Shown here in pieces: positions 14,201 through 25,093 of a stretch of 64,000 bases of DNA. Numbering within the stretch: position 1 is the first letter of the stretch; each line of letters begins with the position of its first letter. The DNA comes from Trichopria drosophilae (lineage: Eukaryota; Arthropoda; Insecta; Hymenoptera; Diapriidae): the NCBI GenBank assembly GCA_030407085.1, contig CM059587.1:24959001-25023000 (forward strand), in the 5' to 3' direction. Position numbers and translations under genes: made by a program. The notes beneath the pieces were generated by a model that saw nothing but the letters and a program-made list of their open reading frames with translations, ran no database searches and was not told the DNA's origin.

Positions 14201-16227
14201 AACATAAAAGGTTAGGAACCAAATGCTCTTGAACACTTGGAGTCACGCATTTTTCTATTCTTTTAATTCTGTTAAAAATAGTTACTCCGGGGATTTTTGG
14301 AGTCGGAGGTTACAAATCTGACTTTTATCAAATTCAAACAATTCGTTATTTTTGAGTTAGCCATCGGGAATTTCGCAAATCTGACACAGACTTAGCGATC
14401 CTGGACGCAGCCGGATGCGTAATTTCTCAAACATTTTTACTTTTTCACATTAAAATAACCGCCATACTGGATCCACCATATTCTCTCTCGTAAATTGTAT
14501 TCCTAATCGGCGTTCGTTAAAACATTGCCACACCAAATTTCGGATAATTAGCTTTAAAAACATTATCAATAATGAGTTTTTCCTAAACATTTTATTTTTT
14601 CATATTTATAAAACTGAAACAATAAACAATTATATCTTCTTAATAATTTTTAGATATTCTTTCATCACATAAATAATAATAGAGAAGAGCAAAATTTTTT
14701 ATATGAATTCATTGTAAAACGATAATCTAAATATTCAAAATTTAAATCAAGGTGGTATCACAGTTATTACTATAACTCAAAGGGCAGTTATCATATAATT
14801 TTAAATTCAACATTCATAATTCACCTCAATCCTTAATAAAAAAGTCTTAAATTCCTTACTTACTAAATTTGCTTAAATGGAGTTGTCGACGTATATATAG
14901 TTTCCGTCCGTAAGATGGGAGTTCCAAAACTAATATATTCAGTTAGAACATTATTAGAAATAACACCTAAAAGTTGGATTGTTTTATCAATTGGAAAAGT
15001 TCAAGAAATCGTACTTACAGTCACGGATTATACATATGAAAATGCAGCAAACTAAGTAGCAATAACTCACCCGCGTATTGCTCGTAGTAGACGTTATCTG
15101 GTATTATTGGGACTATTTCAATTTTTTCTGTATACTTTGCGACTACAACCATTTTTTTAACTTCCCAATCTCGGAAAATAATTGCTATTAGATGTCAGTT
15201 CCCATTATACTTTAACCGAATTTATCAGTTTCGGAGGTTCCATCTCAAAGGTGGAAATCACCTCTTCCCGTGGGCATCCTCCTTTAACTATTATACGTGT
15301 AGCGCCTAAATTTGTTCTAACTAACTTCTTTGATTACACCCCGAAAGTAGCTTCAACAGTCTTATATTAAGACTTATTTCCTCATTTTCGCAGTTTCTGT
15401 TTCTTCGTATACATCTCACTCACTTGATTCACGACTAATCTTCCCCTTTTTCTAAATTATTTTTTCTTATTTTTCTATCTTTATTCGACTTGTCTTACTT
15501 CTTTTGTATCAAATTTTCCTTGATATAGTCCTTCTTATTTTCTTGTGGGCAATTCTGTGTTCTTCAATAATCTATACCTTTCTATTCCACTTTTTATTCC
15601 ATTGAGAAGTTTTCTCGCGTTTTCACCGTTTTTACTTTTAATTTTTAATCCTCGAGTTTTTCTCATTTCTTTCTCTTCTTCAGTTGCCTTGTTAGCTTCA
15701 TATGTCGAATTTTCTCATCAGAACAGTTACTGATAATAATTTTGTATTCTTTATGTTTCAAAACATTTCCTTCTTTCTTTCTCATCTAACTATTTTTCTC
15801 TTTCTCCAATAAAATATTTTACATCCATTACCCATTATCCTGTTTAAATTTGTTTCTCTTTGCCATATATTTTTGTTTCCATTTTTCTATTATCATTTTC
15901 ACTGAACATCATTGAGTCGGTCCTTATTCTTCTTCCACGTTATTACTCTATTATTTACGATGCAGATTAATATATTTTAACGAAAAATACACATTTTCTC
16001 TCATTTTACACCAGACTTTATGGACTTGGACGTGCTGATTTTCATTGCTAGCTATAGTAAACGGAAATGCATTTTACGTCTTTACCTTTTACATGTTTAG
16101 TTAGCAATGATTTTCTTACTTATTTTTTCAAAATAATATAATCTCAAAAAAGTAATTACTATAAATTATTTCAAAAATTTTGCACATTTACTCAAATTAT
16201 GTCTTAATCGATTTTTCTTCTCTTGAG
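11216..16227. other. Stretch without a supported gene; repeat remnants
   Basis: No exon is supported. A CpG-rich patch at 12,580-12,975 has open frames on both strands but no convincing splice pattern or protein resemblance. Around 14,450-14,500 the words CCGCCATACTGGATCCACC resemble, in inverted orientation, sequence near 60,750-60,790, pointing to a shared dispersed repeat. The CT-rich block at 15,370-15,980 is listed separately. Confidence 0.5.
15060..15980 (-). repeat. CT-rich block, probably a decayed retroelement on the minus strand
   Basis: From about 15,370 to 15,980 the plus strand is strongly biased to C and T, so the minus strand is A/G-rich, as in the coding strand of many retroelements. 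Just upstream on the plus strand, 15,219-15,240 is a 22-bp word repeated exactly at 29,162-29,183; in both places the minus strand can be read as EPPKLIN. Frames on the minus strand are broken by stops. Neither boundaries nor family can be set, so this is a tentative mobile-element call. Confidence 0.35.
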
Positions 16228-16473
16228 CCAGAAACCGAAAAATTGTACACCGGACGTCCCCTCAGTTGCGCCACTGTCGTTATGATGAATATACGTGAAC
16301 ATAAAGTCGAATTAGTGCAATGTTACGATCCACGTTTCACGAAAATCCCGGAAGGTGTAAAACTTCCTCTGGGTCTCGCAAGGTTGATAAATACCGCTAT
16401 ACGCGCTACCCATAAGGGATTCCGAGTTTCGATGTCTGCTGTATTTATGGAGTCGCGACCTGTTTTAGCGTGA
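16228..16473 (+). CDS. Last coding exon of an unidentified protein
   Basis: The exon begins after a strong acceptor (a pyrimidine run, TTTTTCTTCTCTTGAG) and reads in phase 0 for 81 residues to a TGA. An alternative AG four bases downstream, at 16,231, would shift the start but keep the frame. Base composition changes sharply here: upstream DNA is AT-rich, while the exon is balanced and its codon use looks protein-like. The peptide has ELVQCYDPRF, IPEGVKLPLGLARLINTA and FRVSMSAVFMESRP segments, mixing charged and hydrophobic residues with no obvious membrane segment. A polyA signal lies 77 bp past the stop. I do not recognise the family. No upstream exon could be placed, so a truncated processed copy cannot be excluded, though the clean acceptor argues against it. 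Confidence 0.7.
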   Translation, partial: PETEKLYTGRPLSCATVVMMNIREHKVELVQCYDPRFTKIPEGVKLPLGLARLINTAIRATHKGFRVSMSAVFMESRPVLA

Positions 16474-16549
16474 CAATATATATTGCGATTGTAATTACAT
16501 GCTCTTGTTTGTATTCACTCAATTTACGAATATATAATTGAATAATTGT

Positions 16550-16555
16550 AATAAA
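16550..16555 (+). terminator. Polyadenylation signal AATAAA
   Basis: Canonical AATAAA 77 bp after the stop of the exon ending at 16,473, implying a very short 3' UTR. It supports that exon being a true gene end. Confidence 0.6.
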
Positions 16556-19500
16556 GGATAAATTGAAAGAACCATTTGTTCATTCAACTGCGATCTGTTT
16601 GTAAATGTAAATTTGTGACAATACTAGGACTTTGACCATTTATGCACATAATTTTGTGATAATGTAGTTTTGGTATCTTCTAATCCGTTGCAAAAATACC
16701 CTTCAATCAAAAACCTGGGTATACATATGTAAATAATCTTATTTTAATTTCGTATTTAGAGAATCATTTCATATTTTATTTCAAACAGAGAGACATGACG
16801 TTTATGCAGATCTCATTGGTTTTGATATAATTCGAGAACCTTGGCTTTTGCCCATGCGGAAAATGGATCAGGTTATTTCTGCACCGTTGCTCGCATGTAA
16901 CGTGGAATCCACTCTTTAATGCGTTTATTACGAGATTCTATAACGCTGACAGCAGACGTAATGCGCAAGAAATATACAACTTATCCACGAATTGCGCTTA
17001 AGAGGAAAATTATAAATACTGAAATTCTATATCTCTGAAAAAACCCATTCTTATCATATAGTTGCAAATGTTATGTTTGTGTTTAATGGATTGGTAATAA
17101 TTTCTATTTTTATACTCTCAAATACAATATAATATAGACGTGAATTGCGTCGCGGTTGCTGATAATACGGATATTACGCATAAATTGCATTACTAATAAC
17201 ATTCCTACATGTATTGAAACTATTGATGGAACAATATCTATCCGTTATATGTAATTATTATTCAGTATTTGAGAAATGAACAAAGAGAACAGAAACAACA
17301 AAGCTACATATACATTAGTTATAGTTAGAATTACGCAAAAAAACATCTGCTATAAATATACAAATTACATATATTAGAGGCAATGTAGAAAAATAGAATC
17401 TGTAAATCAATATGTCAGTATATTATGTCAAAAAGATAAATGAATAAACTGTGTTAAAAAGCGATCATGAATGAAAAAATAATAATCGTCGAAACAATAT
17501 GAATCGTGTTGCTAAAAAGTAGTTCAAGTTTTAAAAAGTTACGATAATTCTTTACAACAATCATCTGTTTTGTAGAATAATTTTCGAAATATTTTTAATT
17601 ATGGCGGAACGTGCAGCATATTTACATTGAAATGTTTGAAAATGAATGATACAAAGCTTTAAACCACGTAGTAAAATTTTCAGGAAAATACTCCGGAAAA
17701 TATTATAGCTTTTTTACGATTATCTCTTAAAACCGTTTCAGGGATATGGCTGTGTGAAAAATGATATACAATTTAAATAAATTCACATTCATGAGTCGTA
17801 GGAGATTTTAAGAATTAAAACGCGTTTTATGTATCTCCACCTGCTAGCATTCACATAGCTTTCACTTTGAGCTTTAGTTGGTGATTAGATTCATGCTAAT
17901 CTGACAACGAAATTGTTTTCAAAGTGGAAACGAAAAACTGAATATTAAATGACTATTGTACTGTAGATATATAGTAAACATTGATAATTATAGTTTATTT
18001 TCAATTTATAAAAGATTTAAAACTAATGCAACATTTTACGTAAGAGGTATTAGCCCAGTGTAGTACAAATGCACATACTTTATTTAAAATAGCTTTTTCA
18101 TATTTAATTGTCAGTAATCCTATGGAATGCCATATTCAAATATTTATCCATTAAATAAAATCACACAATTAAAATAAACGTAAGATCTTAAAAACGATAC
18201 TACGACTAATTATTAGCACTTTTTTACTTCCATAAGAAGATCGCACGTGCCTGATCATCACATATTCGTAAATATCTCACTTTTTTACACACCTCATCTA
18301 AGTTCGTGTTAAGTTATTTCTTAATAGCAAGTTAATGTAATTTTTGTAGACTGTGCGGAGATATTGTTAAAACGTTACATGATATATATTTTCTATCTAT
18401 TAAACAAGTAAATGATTAAAACTCATAACAGCACATACATTTTTACATTAATGATAAGTAACAAATAATATATATTCATATATTATCCATTTGATTTTTG
18501 GTTTGGTTACGATTAGAATTGAATTATTTTATAATAAATAATTGCACAGTACTGTACTGTACTGAAAATATTTTAATTTTAAGAGAAATCGTAGTGTATT
18601 TAAAATATTACAAACAACATTAAAAGAATATTCAAAATAATTTCTCTTTGAAAAGTGAAATAATTTTCCTTCTTTTTGGTTAGCGTATTGTACTCTTACT
18701 TCAACGTTTGAAAGATCTTCAAACCCCTGAGGATCTAAGGAAACCCGTTTCCACAGAGAACCGCTAGAGTGGCGCATAAAGGAGAAGAAAACTAATGAAA
18801 CGAAAGGCTTTTCTCACCGTCGTCATTTTAATGGCTCGCTCGATTAACCTTTCAAATAAAGATAAACTTAACCTTTCTTTTCCGAACATCTCTCTAGAAT
18901 TCAGCTGCAAGTACTCCTTTACTTAAACTAAGTAAAACAATGTGATGTAAACACGTTGCATATTATGTTAAAACATAAAATTAGCTAGAGATAAATTTAT
19001 TCCAAATGATATAGAAGAAAGGTTTGTAAATTAGTACCATATAATGGAATATTCCAATTTATTTGCCTTTTAAATATTTCATTGTTTATGATACTTATCA
19101 TATCGAATTGTAAATTTTCATGGTGGGAATGATTTGAAATTCAGTTTCCTTCTTGAAGCATTCAACCTAGCAGAAAACTTATGGTATTAGCCACATCGAT
19201 TAAAAATGGTGGACAAACGACTTTAAAGACGCTATTAAAAAACTGACAGCAAAAAGGTGTTATGTTACTTTTTTACATTATACAGTCAGGAATAAAAAAA
19301 TATTTTAAATAATAAAGAAGGTTTATAAAATATTATTAAAATATATGTAAGCTTTTTACGTTATTGATTTGTTTGTAGAGTAAATACTATTTTTGTTTCT
19401 TTGAATTTGTGACTTGTGAACTCTGAGTACTTGTCCTTATAAAAGCTGGGCACCTGTAATTACGACAATGTATGTGGGGTAAAATCGTCCCATTCTATCC

Positions 19501-20157
19501 CTATGTAATGTACGATGTACCTCATAGATGTCTCTGACGACTGAATGGATATTAGTGTGACTGGAATGCTGTCATAATGATGACAGTTTGGTCACGGCTC
19601 TCGCGTACATTTCTCATTTTGTTCGAAGATTGTCAAATCCGATTACAATTTGATAAGCGTGGAATTAATTTCTGCGCTACCCAGGACTTTACTTAGTAGT
19701 GCTTATTTGTTTAAATAAAAGTCATAGGTTATGTTTTTGTAGTACTTCTGTAGTAGTTTATACCTAACTGCTCGTGATGATCCAAAACCGACATTTTTTT
19801 CTTATATAGTGGATTATGTTCTTTGAAGGGATAACATTTCGTTACTAATCACTTTTGACCACAATTACACATGTTTTCTTTTAATTTATATTCTACTAAT
19901 TTAAATTATTGCATTCTTATATTATACGATTATTCTTTAACTTGCCTTCCTCACTTGACCTAAGCTCCGATGTGAATCGCTTTTCAGTGAATTGTAATGC
20001 TTCCGCTTTAAACTGAGTAGACACAAAGTTATATTTCGAAGTTCATAAATATCAACATTGGCATCTGACAAGCTTTATTCTAAAAAGTACGTTGATAATA
20101 CGTAAAGAACCGAAGCCTATAACCGCAGATTGTCTTTCGCATTATTATCATATATAG
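16556..20157. other. Stretch without a supported gene
   Basis: AT-rich DNA with no splice-bounded coding segment. Two small items were seen: TATAAAA near 19,439 without a convincing transcript behind it, and a hairpin CTGTCAT/ATGACAG at about 19,571-19,588. The 82-codon minus-strand frame at 18,529-18,777 has a mixed-composition start but an AT-rich tail, and was not accepted. Confidence 0.5.
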
Positions 20158-20348
20158 GAAAAGTATGCTCTGAGAATGTTAGATATTGTGCTGGGGAGGT
20201 TGAGGTAAGTTACCGCTCCGACAATTTAGAACAATTGAAGTACGACAGCTGCAAGGCTAATATCTCAATTGCCGGCGTGCCGGAAATTTCCAGCGAAGAT
20301 CGTGTCTCTGTTGCTCGGATTACATTGAAACGCCATTCCCTTGAACAG
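20158..20348 (+). CDS. Possible internal exon of the gene ending at 24,097
   Basis: An open segment lies between TATATAG and a donor CAG|GTACTT. It starts at the second codon position and ends at a codon boundary (phase 0). The frame reads about 63 residues, including SDNLEQLKYDSCKANISIAG and EDRVSVARITLKRHSLEQ, and is more GC-rich than the DNA on either side. Its phase-0 end matches the phase-0 start of the exon at 23,726, so the two could be joined. An internal GTAAGT at 20,205 could instead end the exon early. No protein family is recognised, and a repeat remnant is an alternative. Confidence 0.3.
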
Positions 20349-23300
20349 GTACTTACGCAATTCGTGGCCCAGATAAGAATTTAAGGTTCAAATGGCTTAT
20401 TACTAATCTTTCAAATATAATTGAATATTATGTCATATTTTTTTGATAAGTTGTCAATTCTTATTCTAATTTATTTTTAATGGTGGTAACAACTAAATTA
20501 ACCTCAAAACTACTGGAGTTTCTTTAATACTTGTAATACTCGATTTAGCAATTCTTTACTTACTCGTACTTACTTTTTATAATATTGTTATCATGATTTC
20601 CTACAGTACCAAATAGTTTACAATCGAGCACCAAAATATTCGTGAAGATTGTCATTGTCCGTTTTCAATTTTGAGCTGACGATACGTGATCGTACAGCCG
20701 TGCTTCAATTCGATATGAATAAGATAGACCTTCCTTTTGAGCGGTCAGTGCAAGTTTCATTCAAAATCTTTGCATAGAATATTTCTGATATATTTTTCAG
20801 TTTTTACAAAAAAAAATTACTGCTAATATTTTCATAAGCCATCATATAAGTTCAGATTCAGCGATAATTTTTCTTCTAGGGATTGATTTTCATTCTGTAT
20901 ACTCGCCGCATAATATATTTATTCGACTATATCCTAAAAATGGAAGAAAATGCCATAAAACGTCCAGCAATGCAAAAGTACACGAAGAAGAGCAAACATA
21001 ATGAAATACGAAGACTCTCCTGTTCGACCTCGTCGTTTCAACAGCTTGCACGGCTAAGCTTTCAATGAAATAGAGTTACACGATGGAATGAAACTAAAAA
21101 AACTAACACAGATTCTGCAAACTCAACCTTTTCATTTTGATTGTCTTGCACTCGGTATTCTAAATGTCCTTGAGTTAAAATGATTTTTATGTTACAGTGT
21201 GCGTAATATGCTATTTTGCAAATTTTTATATTTTTTTTCCCATTTTACACACACTTGTAACCAAAAATAATCCTTCATATTCATAGAAAAGAAATGTACG
21301 CACTTAAAACGAAAACCAGTATTATTTCCCTCCCGAAAAATCAAACTAAAATTCAGAATCATTTTTCGAAATAGAGATGATATTTACGGAATTTATTATC
21401 TGACTACAAAGCATAAACGGTAAGAATGTTTACGCTAATCCATGAATACGAACATTTTTCTTACAATATGCTCATACCATAGATCCACAGAGAAAAGTTG
21501 TATTTATTTAAAATATCATAAAATGTGGCCCAGAATATGATAGAACAATAATATATTATTAGATTAAAGATATTATTATATTGAAGTGTAAGTTCAGTGA
21601 CCTAAATATGGGAAAAAGCCTTTTTTATTATGATGAAGTTTATCTTTAAAATTGTAAAAACATTGCTTGTTAAATTGGCTGGGAATGGCCTACTAATATA
21701 TATTTCAGAAAATAATACTAATTGCAGAAATAAACAAAACAATAGACGAGGAATCCTGAAAGCTCATGTGCGATCATTACACGCCTACTTACCAAAGATG
21801 TTCCAATGGACTGGAGCGTTTAGAACGTTTCTCGCACAATGATCTTCGGGTTGATGCATCATCATGTACTGCATTGTCCCGAATCGCGCTCATTGTACAC
21901 GTTGCATACCAATCATAGAAGGTTTCAGGTCCATAGTTATGATTGGAATTGTTATCCCTTTATTGCGTCACAGCAGCTTGTTGGTCGCTGGAGCTATTGA
22001 AATTTATGGGAGATTCAGATTATTATCCAGGAAATTAGCGAAATTTTAAACCGAAACAAATATACGCGTTCCTTTTTTAAGATAATTATTTCAGTTTTTG
22101 AGTCTTGAAAGTGCTTCCTTTGCTAGAACTTCTCTGAACTTCCTTATATTTGGAACAGATCCAATCACAATAGTTTATTTTATTAAAGAAATTCGTGCCG
22201 TATTTCGTTCTTCAGACATCAAATGTAAATCACATTATCGAACTTCTAACAGTGCCAAAGTATAATGCCAAGTAGTGCAGAAGTAAGCCTTTCAATGATA
22301 TTAAACTTCTTAGTGTAAGTGTGCATAAAGTATGAAGTACATATTCTAATTTAATCCTTATACGGCTTATTTAGGTTAGGTTCCTATCGATTTAAGTTTT
22401 ATATGTATGAGTGTAAACTTGTTATTGCGAAGTGTATTGGACTATTGTTTAAATCTTTGGTCTCCTAAATAATTTATAGGCTGGATGTTTGTACCCCTAT
22501 CACACAAATTTTTTCTTAAAAACCACTACCGATTCTGATTAATGACTTTTATGATGTGGCACGTTAACCGTATCAGGTAATCGGTAATTAGTTAATATTT
22601 TTCACTTTTCTCCACTGTTCGTTTATTCGCGAGTTTTACAGAATCATAAAGAAAAGTCACTACTACTCTGGATCATCGTTTTCACGTGAGTTAACTTGGA
22701 CTGCGTTGCTATTTCCGCCCCAAAGAGCATAGTATACATCACAAACCAACTTTGTAGCTTAATATTTGTACATTACATCTCTTGGTTATTAATATTGCCG
22801 CTGGCTGTAAGCTAGAACTATAAAACTACAAAGAAACATAAAATTAAATTTAAGGCTTCCAATGTTAGCAGTAAGTGCTACATTGAGATTTCGGAAATAC
22901 GGTTGATTGCGCTCAGATTTACTTAAGTCGGATATTCATCTAAGGCTAATTGAAATAGCAGACGTTAAGAGAGACACGGATTACTCGTATGAAATCAAAA
23001 GGTACTATGCGCTTTGGTTGCAGGAACAATCTACAATCACGGTAACGTATTAAGGGCAGATCTGAACTCTTCGGAAAAGTTGTTTGGAACCACTGAGCTA
23101 CCTCTTGAGTTTGTCACGCTCATTAACTCCAAGCTATAACTTGAAATCAAATAGTGTCGCAAATTCGGTTTTATGAGAAATCCGAAGAGAAGAATAGATC
23201 AACTATTTCCAGATAGATGTTTATAAACATTGCAAAATTGAATAGACATAGTATAGATAACAAAAATAAAGATAATCTTAGTTTTGCATGTTTTGTTTGA

Positions 23301-23725
23301 AGTTCCAACTAGTTCCTTGTGTAGCCCAAATCTTGGCCCAACCATACTCATTAATTATATTTTATAGTTTATTATACGGTTGGTACCCGGGCCTTTGGGA
23401 GAGGAGAATTTCAAATGTAGGGTTGACAAAACGTACGGTATGTAACCGTATAAACAACCGTCATTGCTTCTGACACCATTCCTTTAATATTGTATCTGCC
23501 TAGTTATTTACAGATTAAGAAATTTTCGATCAGCGCTCTTTATACAGAGTGTATCCAATCATTTGCTTATATTCATATAATGATGTCGACATTCGATGAT
23601 GTGATCGTACCATATTTTTGTTTTAACCACTTAACTTTTAAGTGCCTAACTTTTAAGAAAATACGACTTTCTATGCTTATATTTTTTTCTGGTGCAACAA
23701 ATAAAATGCGTTTCTATGATTTTAG
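20349..23725. other. Stretch without a supported gene; possible intron
   Basis: If the exon at 20,158-20,348 is real, this is the intron before the exon at 23,726. The DNA is AT-rich with no accepted exon. The 61- and 70-codon plus-strand frames near 21.6-22.0 kb lack splice support. A CpG-containing patch near 23,310-23,470 has an ATAG before it but no clear frame. Confidence 0.4.
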
Positions 23726-24097
23726 GATCGGGAGTTCGTGGAGATGGACAATCCATTCAATGGTGCACCGAAGAGGCCAGGATCGCCGTCGCCTTTGACG
23801 TCACCCGCGCACAGTACTGTTTCGCGGGGTGGCCTCATACAGTCCTGCTGTGGTCGTTGTTATCCACAACGTTATCAGGTACGCGGTCGGCGAATACTTG
23901 CCTCGACAACCTCCATCAGCGAGGGTGCACCCTCGACTTCCTCTCATTCGCAAGCAGCGCCGGGCTCCTCGCAAGCCCATCAAGCGCTGCTTCATACTGA
24001 CCCGACGACGGTGCCGAACGTTGCGTTTAACGTTCCCGGTGAAAACGATCGCCGACGTCAATCGTGTTCGAGTTCCTACAACGAGACGCGAGTTTGA
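23726..24097 (+). CDS. Last exon of an unidentified protein ending in the PDZ-ligand-like ETRV
   Basis: After the acceptor TGATTTTAG the frame opens in phase 0 as DREFVEMDNPFNGAPKRPGS and runs 123 residues to TGA. The order of parts is: an acidic start; a Pro/Ser-rich stretch (PGSPSPLTSPAHS); a small cysteine patch (SCCGRCYP), possibly palmitoylated or juxtamembrane; a Ser/Ala-rich linker; and the tail RRRQSCSSSYNETRV. The final T-x-V fits a class I PDZ-binding motif, seen on channels, receptors and adhesion proteins such as neuroligins. That would suggest a scaffolded membrane protein, but no transmembrane exon was found. The exon is far more GC-rich than its surroundings. A possible donor CAG|GTACGC at 23,879 is in phase 0, so a form that splices onward is conceivable. 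Overlapping frames are open but lack a matching phase and ending. Confidence 0.62.
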   Translation, partial: DREFVEMDNPFNGAPKRPGSPSPLTSPAHSTVSRGGLIQSCCGRCYPQRYQVRGRRILASTTSISEGAPSTSSHSQAAPGSSQAHQALLHTDPTTVPNVAFNVPGENDRRRQSCSSSYNETRV

Positions 24098-25093
24098 ACG
24101 ACTCAAAAAAACAAAAACTATGTCGTTGCTCGATTCGTACGGTAGGATCGCCGTGTCTGGACACCCCGAAAACTGACCGCCGAGTCGCGATCGTTGGGGA
24201 AGGGTTTAAAGAACAACACTAGTTGTCTTTTCTTCCAATCTCTGAGCTGTTTTCGAACGACTCTCGTTCTCGGGGGGCGCTCATGCGTCGCAATCCGGCT
24301 GTTTTTACAAGAGTAATACCTTGTGTCTAGTCCTCGCTGGCGAATGGCTGACTAGATTGATTCCGTGTTTCATGCCGACATTCGTGTCGGTTTTTCGGGT
24401 GTGCCAATCAATGCGTCATTTTCGGGTAAATAGCAATTGGTCGCAGTCCGATTTTTCTACTTTTCCGCGGGGTTTACTCCTAAGGTTAGATTATATTTGT
24501 AAATATTATTCGAACCGAATGATGACTGATCCGTTATTCGACGAACATTGTATCGGCGCTAATTCAAGTTCTCGCAGCCTAAGCGGAAGAAACGGACTGC
24601 GACGCAATCGTAGCGATTTTTTTAACGATTATTTTTTTCTTGGAATTTGAAAAATTCTCGAGGATGAAAGTATTAGAATGTTTTGAAGTAACTTTAAAAG
24701 AATTTGATGCACTGAGAATATTACCATCAGCCGGTGCGACTTTACCGAATATCGTTAACTTTCATTCGCTGAAGTAAACATTACATAACGCAATGGATGC
24801 ATGTGCATTAACTTATTTGACGGTAGGAGCTAACATGACAAGAAAGTGTAGTGAATGAATGTTTACTTTTAATAATGAACGAGAACGATTGTTTTTATTA
24901 TGTTTTATGCAGGAGCGTTGGGAAGCGTCTTTTGTTATGTGATAGACCGAGCTTTACTGTTCCGTTGAAAACTTTGGTTGTTTGTTACAATTATACATGG
25001 ATGCATGCTTACCGTCATGGTACTGTTTCCATTCGAATGGTTACGCTTTCATGATTGTTCTCAGTGCAGCGAAGGTAACATTGGAAAAATAAA
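24098..25093 (+). other. Probable 3' UTR with polyA signal
   Basis: The DNA after the ETRV stop stays fairly GC- and CpG-rich to about 24,640 and then becomes AT-rich. An AATAAA at 25,088-25,093, with further copies near 25,130 and 25,320, gives plausible cleavage positions and a 3' UTR of about 1 kb. Overlapping open frames at 24.3-24.65 and 24.85-25.18 kb are not supported as genes. Confidence 0.4.
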
